Shown: positions 44,493 through 55,968, numbered from the stretch's first letter. The stretch: 64,000 nucleotides of DNA from Asterella californica (GCA_036924285.1 JAYKYS010000004.1:12556001-12620000), one strand, 5' to 3'. Notes: generated from the letters alone by a model not told the origin. Program-made: numbers and translations.

Positions 44493-45152
44493 CCGTGTGC
44501 ACCTCGAATGGTTTGTCAAACTCCGGCAGCTTCAAAACTGGCGCCTTTGGCAAGATGGATTTGATCGTCTGGAACCCATCATCCATCTCCTTGGTCCAAC
44601 TTACATGTGCGTCTTTTCTCGTCCAATTCGTTAACGGCTTCGTAATCTTTGAAAACCCCTTCACATACTTGCGGTAGAACTACGTCAATCTTAAGAATCG
44701 CCGCATCCTCTTCATTGTAGTCGGAGACTCCCAAGTCACAATCGTGTCTATCTTCTGCATATCCAGACCGACTCCTTCTGCACTAATGACATGTCTCAAG
44801 AAGTTAATGTGTTCCAAACCAAACTCACTCTTATCAACATTGACAAACAACTTATGCTCTCGCAGCTTCGTCAACACCACCCTTAGCTGCTCTGCGTACG
44901 ATTTCAAATTTTGGAGTAGATCAAGATGTCGTTGATGTAAATGATGACAAACTTATCCATCTCCTCGCAAAAAATTGTGTCATCAATGTTGTGAACGTCG
45001 AAGGGGCGTTACAGAGTCCAAAATGACATCACCACGAATTCAGACGATCCGTATCTGGTTCGACAAGCGGTCTTCTCAACATCTAGATCAGCTATCCGGA
45101 TCTGGTAATATCCTGACTTCAAGTCTATCTTGCTGAAGTATTTTGCGCCCGT
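44493..45152 (-). pseudogene. Reverse transcriptase of E4, right of insertion 1
   Basis: Reading leftward from 45152: [20 protein letters not shown] (first catalytic Asp), [13 protein letters not shown], a damaged palm where FIIYINDILIYSK can be read, then LREHKLFVNVDKSEFGLEHI and ISAEGVGLDMQKIDTIVTWE, the connection (KDAHVSWTKEMDDGFQTIKS) and LPEFDKPFEVHT. Order and length are normal for chromovirus RT. The metal-binding pair reads IND rather than DD, and frame changes abound. Confidence 0.8.
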
Positions 45153-46609
45153 TGTCGTGTTGTACATGTGTCTGTACAGTGAAAACTAGTTGCAAGGAGA
45201 TCTTTTCTTTGTTGTGTAAAGGAAGCTGCCCTGCAGCTTAACAAGCTAGGCAGGAGCTAAGCTATGGCCATGCTTGACAAGCTACCCCCTAGCTTGCGTT
45301 GGAATATCATCTCTAAAGGAGTCGAAAGACAGCAAGATGCAAAGCTCGACGAGGAGAGCGACCTCATGCTTCTAGTTTTGACAGAAAGTGTTTTAAGCAA
45401 TAGTTAGTACGAGTTTTAGGCTGTGAAATATGTGAAAGAGGGAAATCCGTCGATTCTGGCTCGTGACTCGAACTCAGTATCTCCCTTAATCGTGGGCTTC
45501 CTGGCCTAAGCCTCCGCATGCCATCCTGAATATACTATGAGAGATACCTTGTGCGCATATGGGAGGGCTGTAAGCTCTGTGGGACAGCCTCATAAGTGTT
45601 GGGGCTTCGGCCTACATTGGATGGCTTGTAGTATATTCAGGATGGCATCAAGATGACATCAAGAGCACATGAAACTTTTGCTAATTAGTTAAATAATCAT
45701 CGAGTAGGCTTGCGATGGAGAATGAGGTTATGTGAACCTTTATTAGTGTAGGGATAGAGTTTGTGGAGACAACTGTGAAACTTGTATTAAAAAGGGGCCA
45801 ACTTTGTAAATAATGCTCTGTACGCATAAGGACAGCAGGGGGGCAGCTTAAGCTAGGGCCCTGCTTGTGATAAAGTCACTTATAAGGACAGCAGGGGGCA
45901 GCTTAAGCTGGGGCCTTAACTTTTAGGTTAAATACCTGCGGCGGCTGGAGATCGGGGACACTTTTCAAGGGGGTTTTCTGAGAGAACTGAGGCGGAAGGA
46001 GGAAAAAAGGAGCAGAATTAGAGATTGAGGAGAGGAGACGCTGAGAAGCTTGGAGGCTGAGTGGGGATCGATTTTTCTGACAGAATTGAGTGGATTGAGG
46101 AGAGGAGACGCTGAGAAGCTTGGAGGTTGAGTGGGGGATCAATTTTTCTGACAGAATTGAGTGGAGTGAGCAGAGGAGATCGTGAGAGAGGCAGGAAAGT
46201 GTTTTGGAGACAAGAACCTTATATGTTACACAGTTTTGAGGTTTGGAGGCAGTAGAATTGAACGGACAGAGGTGGTTTATTGGAAGGAGATCATTTTGAC
46301 AAGGCTTTGGTTGTCGTGAGATCAAATTCCTTGGAATTTTCAGTTGAGACGGACTCAGGAGAGGAGGAGAGAGATATTTTCTTAAACAGTGAAGCAGTTG
46401 ACACTGAAATAAAGCTATTTCTGCTCCGAAGAGATCTATTTGTGTACCTGAGTGCGTGATTGAGTGTTTGTTTTGCAATTGGTGAGCACAAGAGGTTGTG
46501 TTTTGAGATTTCATCGTCTGCAACGACCTATCTTCCTTTCTGGTCATTTCTCTCTGATCTATCACAGTTAGGAGGTCCGCCCTCCCCAAGAAAGACTCTC
46601 AATCCGACA
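45153..46609 (+). mobile_element. Solo-LTR-like insertion 2 in E4 (1457 bp)
   Basis: Ends TGTCGTGTTG...CAATCCGACA, flanked by CCGT (45149-45152 and 46610-46613). It splits the RT between IDDIFDKLT and GAKYFSK, and the frame rejoins when it is removed. No protein domain inside. The open stretch at 45903-46589 (minus) is low-complexity chance coding. Internal near-duplicates such as ATTGAGTGGA.TGAG...GAGGAGA and GGACAGCAGGGGG..CAGCTTAAGCT are present. Confidence 0.75.
45450..45650 (-). repeat. Foldback with a tRNA-Leu-like segment
   Basis: Perfect 18-base inverted arms lie at 45520-45537 and 45629-45646 (GCCATCCTGAATATACTA). On the minus strand, TCAGGATGGCATGCGGAGGC followed about 30 bases later by GAGTTCGAGTC resembles the A and B boxes of tRNA-Leu. 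The T-stem pairs poorly, so this is more like a tRNA-derived SINE relic than a tRNA gene. It is nested in insertion 2. Confidence 0.4.
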
Positions 46610-47244
46610 CCGTTAACTTATCAAATATGTCATCTATCCTTGGCAAAGAATAATTATTCTTCACCGTCACCTTATTGAGCAAAAAGAACTAGGGCTCCGT
46701 AAGGTGACTTGCTGGTATCCCCGCGCTAATAGCTCGTCGAGTTGCTTTCAACTCAAGGAGTTCCACCTGATTGAGTCGATAAGGAGCTTCCACACACAAA
46801 TCGTACGTCCAAGGCCACTTCAGAAGTCTGGTACGTCTTGCCCTTGGCAAAGCGCACCTGAATAGGCTTGTATGCCTTGGAGGTAGACAAGCCCAACTTC
46901 TTCACCAACTTCGGACTTAAGAAAGAGTGGGTCGCTCCTGTGTCCACAAGAAAAGTAACATCATGGTTAGCAACTTTGGCTTGTAGAAACATCAGTCCTT
47001 GAGTCTTCTTCGTGGTTCTCAAGGTCACCGTCATCTGACCCTCCAACAAGTCTTTTGCAACAGACGCATTCATACTACAGTTACTAGCCTTAGCTTTCAT
47101 ACACCTCTTAGCAATATGACCCGTCTCGTCATAACTGTAGCAAGTAAACTTGGCACTATTGCCCTTCTGAGGTGTTTGTCCCTTAGATTTTGATCCTATT
47201 TGCTGCCGGGGCAGAAGAATCCTTCTGATCCTTCTCACCCCCAT
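46610..47244 (-). pseudogene. E4 zinc knuckle, protease and RT start
   Basis: Knuckle CYSYDETGHIAKRC (near 47100; the second Cys of CxxC is replaced, a likely mutation), then protease with FLVDTGATHSFLSPKLVKKL (DTGA active site) and an EVALDV strand. The frame ends at 46753. RT then starts in other frames with VTVKNNYSLPRIDDIFDKLT up to the insertion at 46610. Confidence 0.8.
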
Positions 47245-48050
47245 CCCATTGTCGCTTGAAATCCTTGTTCTTCTTTTGAAACTTGTTTATGCTGCGTGGT
47301 TCAAAAGGTTTCTGTTGTTGGACTTCGTCGTTCGCAATTCGCTCCGCTAGCTTCAAAAGTTCGACACATGTCTTAGGTAGCTTCGACATTCGGAAGAGAG
47401 CCTTCTTTGAGCTAGACTTGAGTCCTCCAATAAATATACATTTTGGTCTCCTCAGTCCACTTGGAGAACGAATCCAGCTTAGCACTGAACTCGTGCAAAT
47501 AAGCACTTAAGGTCCTCGTCTGCTTCAACCTAACTAACTCAACACCATCCCAAATCCTTTGATACTCCGGAGTGAATCGTCTCGCGAGCAACTCCTTGAA
47601 CTCTTCCCAACCAAGCGCTGAGACGGTCAAGGTATGCTCGTCCTTGGCCCTACCGACCATCAGAGAAGCGCATGAGCCTTCAGAAACGTAACCGTTGCTC
47701 TCATCTTGTCTGGCTCCTTAGCTTGTTGCGCCTCAAAGTATAGGTCCAACTCAGTTAAGAAATCCTTAACCTTGCGAGCCCGTCCTATACCTGAAAACTA
47801 GATCGGCAAATTCATCTTACAAAGCTTCCTAGTAGACAAGAACTCTCTTGGCATGTCTCAAGCTCAACGATACGCTTATCCCTGGAGATCATACCTTCCT
47901 GCATGGTCTTCATCATCTTGATGACTTCCGCATTCAAAGCTCCTTGACTTTCTGCGCCTGAATCGTTGAGCACCGTTGTCAAAACTCCATCTTGCTGCAC
48001 CGGTGTCGCAGCTGGTATTGGACTCTCTTGACGTTGGGGCGAAGATTGTC
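47183..48050 (-). pseudogene. Gag of chromovirus E4
   Basis: In order: EVIKMMKTMQEGMISRDKRI (about 47.9 kb), WEEFKELLARRFTPEYQRIW then QTRTLSAYLHEFSAKL (47412-47660), LKSSSKKALFRMSKLPKTCV and a basic linker (KKNKDFKRQWDGGEKDQKDS). This is the standard retrotransposon gag core of chromoviruses. At least three frame changes. The start codon is not certain. Confidence 0.75.
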
Positions 48051-48266
48051 AATTATCGTCTCTTGACTGTACCTAGGGGTTAAGTCGAGTGGATCTGATC
48101 CCGGTGTCAGCCGTCACTCGTCTCTTGGTCTTTCTCTTGAAATTCTATCCCACGTCGATCATTGCTCCAAATGTTCACCTAGAAATGTTGATCCGCTTCG
48201 TATCTCGCGTCCCTCCTCAAGCGTCCAGCCTTCAGCCGCAACTCAAGTTCTCGCTCACTGAAGCGT

Positions 48267-48280
48267 CGGCTCTGATATCA
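48267..48280 (-). other. Primer-binding site, initiator tRNA-Met type (E4)
   Basis: The minus strand reads TGATATCAGAGCCG against the usual TGGTATCAGAGCC, one mismatch. It is separated from the LTR by three bases. Confidence 0.75.
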
Positions 48281-48283
48281 CTT

Positions 48284-49384
48284 TTCACGCACATACCGCC
48301 TTGTTGCGCCAGCGGAAGCTCTTGTTCAGTAGGTCACAAAAATCACAATGCTAACCTGCAAATCACAATGACAAGTTAGCGTCCGTGCACCACTTACCTT
48401 AACTCTGTTTGGTCCGGACCGGAGCCGGACCGTCTCCCTAATCATCAAGCTCAGCATTCCTTAAGTCCCGATCTAGACCAGCCTAGGTTGGTCCCAAAAG
48501 ATGAGCAAGTCACAAGATGACTTGGGGCGGACTTCCCATAAAGTCCAGGTTCCTAAATGGTGCCTCCAGCACACCTAGCGGTCCAACCGCCCGTGATGTT
48601 CGTCAAGGTCTAGGTTCCCGAACAGTGATCTAACCCGCAGTCTCGTTCCTTAGTCTTGCTTCAACCTTTATATCGTTCCTAAGTCCAGACATCCAAGTCA
48701 AGACCAGAACGTTCCTTGGAACCGGCCCAGCCATCACCTCGTGCTTCTAGAGTCCACCCGCCGAACCATGGAGTCGGATGACTCGTCTTGGCTCACCCAT
48801 GCATCGACCCCCCCCTTCATATATACTTCTGGGGATCGGCGACCCCGTCCTCCTCTTTGGTCTCTGAAAATTATATCACAACCTGATCACGGGATCGGTC
48901 ATAATTCTCAGCTCAGAGATCAGTTTGCGGAGTTATGCATATCACTGGAAAGCTCTCGCTGAGACCTTTCCAATGATACCTTACTCGCTTAGATATCTTA
49001 CGTGGAGCTCCGTCCACGATCTAAAACGTTGCTGGAGCTCTAACACTTAGTCATTTTCCGAAAACCGGTGGTCTAGACCCAGACTTGAACCACGGTCCAT
49101 CTGCGTCTCAGACCCACGTTTCGGCCTCACGTCTCAGACCTATGTTTCGGTCCGTTTCTAGACTTGTCCCCTTAGGTCAACATTCATCTGGGTCGACTTG
49201 GGATAGACCCTTATGTCTTTACCCAATGTCCAACCTTGGTTCAGAGAACCACTTAAGGTTCATCCGATCTCGACTTCCCGGCCAAGCCATTCAATCTTAC
49301 TCGCAGCGTTCCCAACCTAACGCAAGTCCACTAGGGTTCTGTTGTTCGCGTCTGCGCCCGATCTTGAGATTGAGAGTCGTGACA
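48284..49384 (-). repeat. 5' LTR of chromovirus E4
   Basis: Collinear with 32099-33288, sharing for example GTCCAGACATCCAAGTC, GGTTCAGAGAACCACTTA and CGCAAGTCCACTAGGGTTCT. It is about 90 bases shorter. It is followed by ATTCT, the right half of the element target duplication. Confidence 0.8.
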
Positions 49385-49620
49385 ATTCTCTCACTCCGAA
49401 TAACTCTCCTCTCATGAAGTATGTTGATCCATGAGCTAGACAATATATGACAATGGTTAAACGTTTTTCAATCGGTATTGCTCTCCGAAATTGAGTATCT
49501 AGAAGAAAAACATAGGTTTTCTGGACTGGCAATGACTTCTGCTGGTTCTCAAATCTTTTGTGCAATACTAGCTGTGGCCCATTGTTTGGAGAAGGAGGAT
49601 GTCCATTGATGGATGAAGCA
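49385..49620 (-). pseudogene. PIF/Harbinger transposase, N-terminal part
   Basis: The minus strand reads HKRFENQQKSLPVQKTYVFL, then RAIPIEKRLTIVIYCLAHGS and YFMRGELFGVRE, the helical N-terminal region of PIF transposases (IP.EKR...LA.G.....ELFGV). At 49385 E4 interrupts it. Across the gap the frame continues as FTAKDIVPKEIHVL at 32098. Confidence 0.75.
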
Positions 49621-49949
49621 TCGAACGGAAGAATGGTTTGATTGGTGTTTGATGAGGGATTGTGGATATGAGATGGATGCGCTCTCTTAGAATGAAAAGT
49701 TCTTCGTTTTTCTGGTTATTGTAGCAAGTTGGACCTCAACTAGTACCACATTCAGCTAAAACCAAACACACACTGTAAAAAACACTTACATATAAATTCA
49801 TCTCAGCCTCCAAACGAGTTTGTGAAATGTTCCCACCATGGCCTCCAACATAGAGCAGATTGATTGACAGTTCGTATTCAATTGGTCTAGTGCTCTGATC
49901 TCTAGCTCGTGCTATTGCACGAACCGAACCGTCTCTACTTCTTGTTGGA

Positions 49950-50630
49950 CTATGTATCTTGCTGACTCACTCTGATCTCGAGTCTCCTCAACACTATGCA
50001 GAACCCCTCCAAATTTGTGAAAAGCCTCAACCATGACCTTGTGTTGTTCTCCAGAGTTTCTCTTGCGCTTTTCTTACTGAAAGAAGTATCAGATGGTTCA
50101 AGAGTGAGTGTGTGTACAAACGAGTCATCTAGACCGTCTGTGATCATTGAGGAGTCAGCAAAAGAAGGAGGTCACACACATAGTCTACCATCGTAAAAAC
50201 GTCCAAAATGTCAAACCATTGTTCCTCGAAGTGAGATGGTAGATCATTTGCCCTTTGGTCACTATTACTCATAGTTTGGAATAACTCGTTCCCAGAACGT
50301 GCATTCCAGTCTTTTACTTTCTTGTATGCTTGGAGTGTACTATCCCATTTCGATTTGACTTGCTTCTCATCTACAGTAATGTCTTGGACTCTAAGCTTAT
50401 ATATGATCTATTGTCACTTCTGAGCAGACGTCATCATACAATCTCTATTGGAGTTATTTAATGAGTCGAACCATTGCTCTCTTTTGACTTCGAGAAGAAC
50501 CATAATGGGCCAACACTCCCATCGATATGGATTGTTACTTGATGACAAGGGCAATGAGTTGGTAATAGATGGACTCATTGGTGGCTCGACGAGAGAACCT
50601 CCACTGTCTCGCTCAAAGAAAACTCCCATG
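49950..50630 (-). pseudogene. PIF/Harbinger ORF1, Myb/trihelix-like
   Basis: Minus strand: LLEVKREQWFDSLNNSNRDC with MMTSAQK-stop-Q-stop-IIYKL, then VDEKQVKSKWDSTLQAYKKV and KDWNARSGNELFQTMSNSD, then DLPSHFEEQWFDIL. This is the Myb/SANT-like DNA-binding domain of the accessory ORF1 protein that works with PIF transposases. Two stops in the first helix region, and a Thr/Ser-rich C-terminal part (49950-50147). Same strand and upstream of the transposase, as in active Harbinger elements. Confidence 0.7.
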
Positions 50631-50639
50631 CAAGATAGC

Positions 50640-51290
50640 TCAAGTAAGGAAGTCTTCTTTTGCTGGCATAATCAACTTCTGTCTCAACATCAATTCGACA
50701 GGCATGTATCTAGTAGTAGTATAATGAGTCGTCTTGTCAATCCATAAAGCAAAGGAGAGTAACCTAGACCACTCTCTATACCTACCGTCACATACCTTCA
50801 CCAAAGCTTGAACAATCGATAGATGTTCACGTTCGCTCTTGTCTATTCCCTCTAGGTTCATCGCAATAGTAAGCTTGCGCTTCACACCATATCGAGCAGA
50901 CACTCCTTCACTTCTACATCACGTAATTCTCCTCTGTCTGCTCGTAGTCTTCTTATAGATTTCTATGGTCTTTGTTCTCAATGCTCATTCTTCTACAAAG
51001 TTATAGAGGTCCTCACGAGTCAAGACAAAATATCGCGTATTTCATAACCTCGGAGGCATTATCACCAAGAACCCATTGGAAATGAATGCAATGCGGATAA
51101 ATAAGCACAAGACCATCCTTATATAGCATCTTCGAGTAAAACTGATAATGTAGACACGAACTAACAAAGTTCATCACATCTTGATACAGACCTTTATCAA
51201 TATTTTTCCTCCACCACTCGTATGAACTCTGTGGTCGTCTTCAAAGGTATCCATCACGTACAAGATAGTTGTATGCTTGTTTCCTTATCT
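50640..51290 (-). pseudogene. Integrase of family III element E5
   Basis: The best-preserved part is 50640-50903: SEREHLSIVQALVKVCDGRY, EWSRLLSFALWIDKTTHYTT, MPVELMLRQKLIMP. It aligns with PVELM-type sequence in the plus-strand remnant at 17.07 kb. The zinc and core regions (50.9-51.3 kb) are too damaged to read. It is cut at the left, where PIF ORF1 sequence begins. Confidence 0.65.
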
Positions 51291-51299
51291 CTTTGAACT

Positions 51300-53100
51300 C
51301 TACTTCACTCCACTTCTCTTGCTTCTCAATGAACTCAAGTAATACCCTATGTCACGAAGTCTATCTGTGTAAAATTCTTCCCTAAACAACAAAGGCTCCA
51401 AGTCTATAGCTTGTCGACCAACTTGACATCGAGCATCATTCCTTTCATCTTCCTCAACTTTTGTAAACATATCATCCTCGTCTATATAACGAATCCTTGA
51501 CAACATGTCCGCTACCACATTCTCCTTATCTATTATATGTTTCATCTCCAGATTCAAGCTCCTGATGTAAGCAATCCAACGTAATATTGCTATGTCTGGC
51601 GTGTTATTGTTGGATATCATGCAGAGCAGAGATAGACAGTCTGTCTCCAAAACCACAGAGTACCGATCAAAAACTCGTGGTCTGTCTACATCACGGTGAT
51701 CACTTTCCACAACTCATGCTTCACTTGAGGATAATCTCGTTGTCTATCTAACAATATTCTAGTCTCAAACCTAGAGATAAATCGTATGTCACTCGCATCA
51801 TCTTGACCAATTGTCTAACCAATCGCCTTGGATTAGTATCCACATTGACAATGATAAGTCTTCCACACCCATAGTCTACTCTTTTCAACACAAGTGGAGA
51901 TTTTAGAGTCTCCTTCAACTTGTTCATAGCTTCATGATGGACTGAAGTCCATACAAACTTATTACTCTTCCTCAATAACGGATATAGAGGCTCTACAACA
52001 TGAGCATAATGAAGAATGGATAAGCGGTAAAATACACAAGCTCCAAGAAAACATCGTACTCTGTGATATTTGTATAGTTTGTCATCCTAACTATAGCATC
52101 AGCCTTTTCTAGATTGGATCACCTTCCAAAAGTACCACACACATGATCAACGACTAAAATCTCTAGCACACCAAACCTAGACTTAGCACCTGACATGATG
52201 AGATGTACCTTCTCCAGACGTGTCAAAATACGCTCTACATCTCTTATATGATCTGCAACAAACCTCCTACAATCATTCTCGAGCATTGCATCATCTTTGT
52301 CTTCCACCGAGCAACCTTTTATAAGAATATCATCTAGAAATGGAATGGTAACCTCAGGCACAAACTCCTATAATATCTTATGCATCGTATTTTGCATATG
52401 AGCTACTGAGTTCGTCACTCCTCGAGAAAGAGTACACATCCGCATCAATCTCAAAGACTGCATGGTGGGCAGATCTCTACTCTCAACAGCCAACTGAAAT
52501 TGATTATAGCCGAAATATAGATCTCCAATCGAATAAAGAGCTCTCATTGCAAATGCGTCGGCTATCTCATTAATCACAAGACCTATACGGATGGTCACGT
52601 TCTTCACAGGTTGCAAATCTTGAATGAAGCACAAGGCTCGTGACTTCTTTGGTACAATGAACCACCTGCTAGAGTATGGTCTCATAGATTGCTCAAGTAT
52701 CTCTCACTTTCAGCAACTCAATGAACTTAGGCAAGGCTCGAGGAACCAGAATCAATTTCAGATCTCAAGGCACATGAGAGGGATTGTGAATATAACCATA
52801 GGTGTTATTATCTTTGGATCCACATAACCTATCTCCTTTGCTGAAAAGAAAATGCTCTACCATGATTCATGATCACTGTCCAAAAATTGTCTTCTCAGTC
52901 TTAGTCAAGAAATCAACCCCTCCTATTTGAAGCTCCTTCAACTTCTTCTCAGTAAACTGATGTCCTACTTGTATGTGATGGAGTATGGACTCAGTGCTAC
53001 TAACTGTACTTGCTGTTGCAAGTTAGCAAGTAGTTGAGTTTCTTTAGTACAGATTGTACTTTGCATGGACTTCTGCCTCTTGAGGAAGTGTGTACCAACA
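51300..53100 (-). pseudogene. Reverse transcriptase and RNase H of E5
   Basis: From right to left: GYVDPKIITPMVIFTIPHVP (about 52.8 kb), YSSRWFIVPKKSRALCFIQD, YSIGDLYFGYNQFQLAVESR (first Asp), a palm (TNSVAHMQNTMHKIL; then FLDDILIKG, catalytic DD, 52.33 kb), IRDVERILTRLEKVHLIMSG, then RNase H (KFVWTSVHHEAMNKLKETLK, VVLETDCLSLLCM, KENVVADMLSRI). Stops at 52.36 and 52.1 kb. This is a gypsy lineage distinct from family II and E4. Confidence 0.75.
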
Positions 53101-53839
53101 AATTGCATCTCTTCTCTCAATATTATGCATCAGATGGAGAAGGAACCGCAAACATGCAATAATCTCCTCATACATTTGTCAAGAGTGGATAGGGATCACC
53201 ATCATACCATCTTTCTCCTCCATCAGTCTGCTTAAATCATCCAACCAACTAGCAATCGGTTGTATGGACACAAATTCTTCAACAAGTCAAAAATTACATC
53301 ATTTTCATGTAGAATCCTTGCACGCCATAGCTCAGACACATGTTTCACCATCCATTTTTTTGTATTTTCTTCTATATCTTCAACTCCCGTAAACTGACTT
53401 CACTTCATCGCTCTCAAGCATCAACAATGCAGACTGTCAGCTATGTACACTATACATGTGTTCAAATTCTTGTACATGTTTTTCATCTAACTCTTCCACC
53501 TTTTGTAATAACTTTGATGAGATCTCAACAGTAGGTTCTACACCCCTATCATCTCGCTCTACAAGAGTGGTCTGCAAAAACCCTTACATCTCTTTGTCCG
53601 AAAATCTCTAAAGATTTGTCAATTGCGCTCATGTCTTGAACAAACAATCTAAAACTATATTGAATACTTGTCATCAAGACTCTGAATTTTGACATGATGA
53701 GATTCATCATTCATTATCTTTCTCTGTGTTCGAACAGCGATAATGTAAGGTTGGCCCAGTATGACAGATAAGAAGTAGATGACTGTACAAAGAAATGTTG
53801 TTCAAACTCTACATCCTCAATCTTTACGTGCATATTTGA

Positions 53840-53999
53840 GCAAGCTTCATATAACTAACCTTTTTTATTGTTTGCAGCACAAAGTTGATTTTTGATGCAT
53901 GATCCACAAGTGCATGTACTGATTCAGAAAGCCCTCCAAGCTGAACCTACATCTCCATTGTCACACGTGTCCAATGTCTCTGTCTGAAGTCAATGTATG
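53840..53999 (-). pseudogene. Protease start of E5
   Basis: RHWTRVTMEM-stop-VQ then LSESVHALVDHASKINFV. The same HWxRxTxEALVKV segment ends the family III gag at 11.7 kb, so it fixes the gag-protease joint. ALVDH.S replaces the usual DTG/DSG. Confidence 0.55.
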
Positions 54000-55240
54000 T
54001 GCTTGACCTTTCCTCCTCAAATACAACGACTTTGCCAAAACAACGAGTGGTTCTCCAAATCTCAATAATTCTTCCATTGGTTCCTCAAGTACTTGTTGTG
54101 ATTCCTCAAGCACCTATTGTACCTATTCCAACATAGAGAGGTCATTGACAACAACCTATTGAGAATCAGAATCAACATAATCTGATTGAAGGGCTGACTC
54201 AACCGTTGAGAGATTTAAGAATTGAGATGGCAGATCAAAAGAGAGATAAGCGACCAGCATCGCCAGGTGCTCGACTTGTAGAGAGAAACTTTACCAGGCG
54301 ATGTATTTGGTGTTATAGTCCAGGTCATCTTAGAGAGGATTGCCAAGTCTTAGCAACTGCTTTGCAAGAGGGCGTGATCAACTATTAGAACAACCGGTTG
54401 CATCTAACCGTCACTGACTAACCTCTGAATACGCATACGAGTTTACTTCTCGCACTTACTAGTGAGAACACTAAAGTAATGATTATAGGCTCTAGAGAAG
54501 ATGATGTTTATACAAGAATAGTTGAAGTGCGCTTTAATCTAACTCTGGTTGAGCAAGCTATTGAAGTTTCAGTTGAGGTGATGAAGAGAGACGCGGAAAG
54601 TATTATGAGCGCTACAAGATGAAGGGACCTTGTAGATGCAACTTTTGTTTGATCAGTTTTGAAAGCAAGCAGTGAACAAGATGCGATGGTAGAAGACAAA
54701 AGACAACGGGATGTGCATGATCTAGATGCATGAGCACTTGATGATGATGATCGTCAAAAAGTTACGAGAAAAAGAGCAGCGGAGCATCACCGTTTGGATA
54801 TGTACCAACTGGTAGGTCTCCTACTACAAAGAATATACCTTCTATCTCTACAATTCCACCACCTGTTGTAGAACTTATGTAATGTGTACAGGGTTTGCAA
54901 CAAGAGGCTACTGCTATTGATAGAGTAGGGGGGAAGAGGTTTACAACACAAGAGAAAGGGAAGGCTCAAGCCTAGAAGTTGACTGTTGACATCGAAACAA
55001 TAATAGACTTGTGTACTATTCTGGAGCAAGGTATTCTAGATTCTAGAGTTGAGTTTTCTCTTTGTGAGGTATTTGATATTGCGAAAAGAGAATTTCAGAA
55101 GTTGATAACTGATATCATGAAAAGAAGAGCCAGATGTTGACAGAGCAAGTGACTAGTTATTGAGAGATTTGGAAATATCGAGCATGAAGCATAGATTGTC
55201 TTGCTGTTGTTGAGAATGAAGATGAGTTGTCCAGCTACTG
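54000..55240 (+). pseudogene. Inverted gag segment of E5
   Basis: Plus-strand gag, opposite to the rest of E5. It reads LPKQRVVLQISIILPLVPQV, then MRDLRIEMADQKRDK, the knuckle CIWCYSPGHLREDC (54.30 kb), EQAIEVSVEV, LEQGILDSRVEFSLCEVFDI then AKREFQKLITDIMKRR. It matches the middle and end of the family III gag at 11.7-13.1 kb. The missing sequence on both sides is found on the minus strand exactly at the two ends, so a segment of about 1.2 kb was inverted. Confidence 0.7.
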
Positions 55241-55640
55241 CCCCCTACCACAATGTTGTCTTCCAAGAGTAGATATTGCTTTTTCTACTCTTCTCCAATC
55301 AGATGTAACTCCCCCTCTTGCTCCATGATCAGCTAACATAAAACAGAGTCTATCTGCTGCAAGTTCATCCTCAAGAACAACTTTGTCTTTCTAGCATCTA
55401 GGGTCAACTTCTCTAGACCAGAAAGCTGCAAATACCTCCTATCAAACTCACTAATCAACTCATTCAGTCTCATGATACGTCCAAGCTTATGCTCTACTCA
55501 ATCAAGAAATGTCCTCATGGTGACTTTATCATAATCTTCTTCTAAAAATTCTTCTCTCCGTGCAAGAAGAGACCATCCTCCTAGATATCTCTTCTGTATA
55601 CTTCTTACTTTCTCTTTTAGTCAAGAACAACAATCAACTC
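55241..55640 (-). pseudogene. Gag N-terminal segment of E5
   Basis: The minus strand reads ARREEFLEEDYDKVTMRTFL, then ELISEFDRRYLQLSGLEKLT and TSDWRRVEKAISTLGR, with stops between them. It matches family III gag (LEDADRVTKKSF; REY..QFLQLSRMEKLT; TTDWRKVSEAVSVLAK). It stops near 55640, where family II sequence begins. Confidence 0.7.
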
Positions 55641-55968
55641 AAAACTCAAGGGAGGGTTTACAACCGACCGACACGACCCTGGGCAAAACCTTCTTCTCAA
55701 ACCAATACCCTCGGTCCTCGGAGTCTGGCCTGTGGAAAGCCCTGCGCCACCAATCTTCAGTCCAGGAAGATGGTCTTCCTCGAGCAACTCCTGCCTTCGC
55801 AGGTACACGGTTGCAGGGTAGTAACGCTGCCCACACCTCCTCCAGAAGTCCCTGATTGACGAGGTTCCAATCCCGCAGGAAGAAGTCGAGACCCAACTCC
55901 TTGAGGAAAGGAGTGGCCTCGGCCAATTCTGCCGCTGGTAACACCAAGCCTCGCGGATGCATCGTCAT
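55639..55968 (-). pseudogene. Family II ORF1 of copy B, truncated
   Basis: The ATG at 55968 gives MTMHPRGLVLPAAELAEATP, then LGLDFFLRDWNLVNQGLLEE, SSWTEDWWRRAFHRP and YWFEKKVLP. After this, similarity to copy A ends (55650-55690) and unrelated sequence with E5 gag follows. It is open to its break, so this copy fixes the frame and start of the copy A ORF1 (3573-4664). Confidence 0.5.

Noticed and set aside
45903..46589. 228-codon minus-strand ORF in insertion 2
   Set aside because: Low-complexity Ser/Leu/Gln-rich text produced by internal repeats. No domain. It lies wholly within a solo-LTR-like segment.
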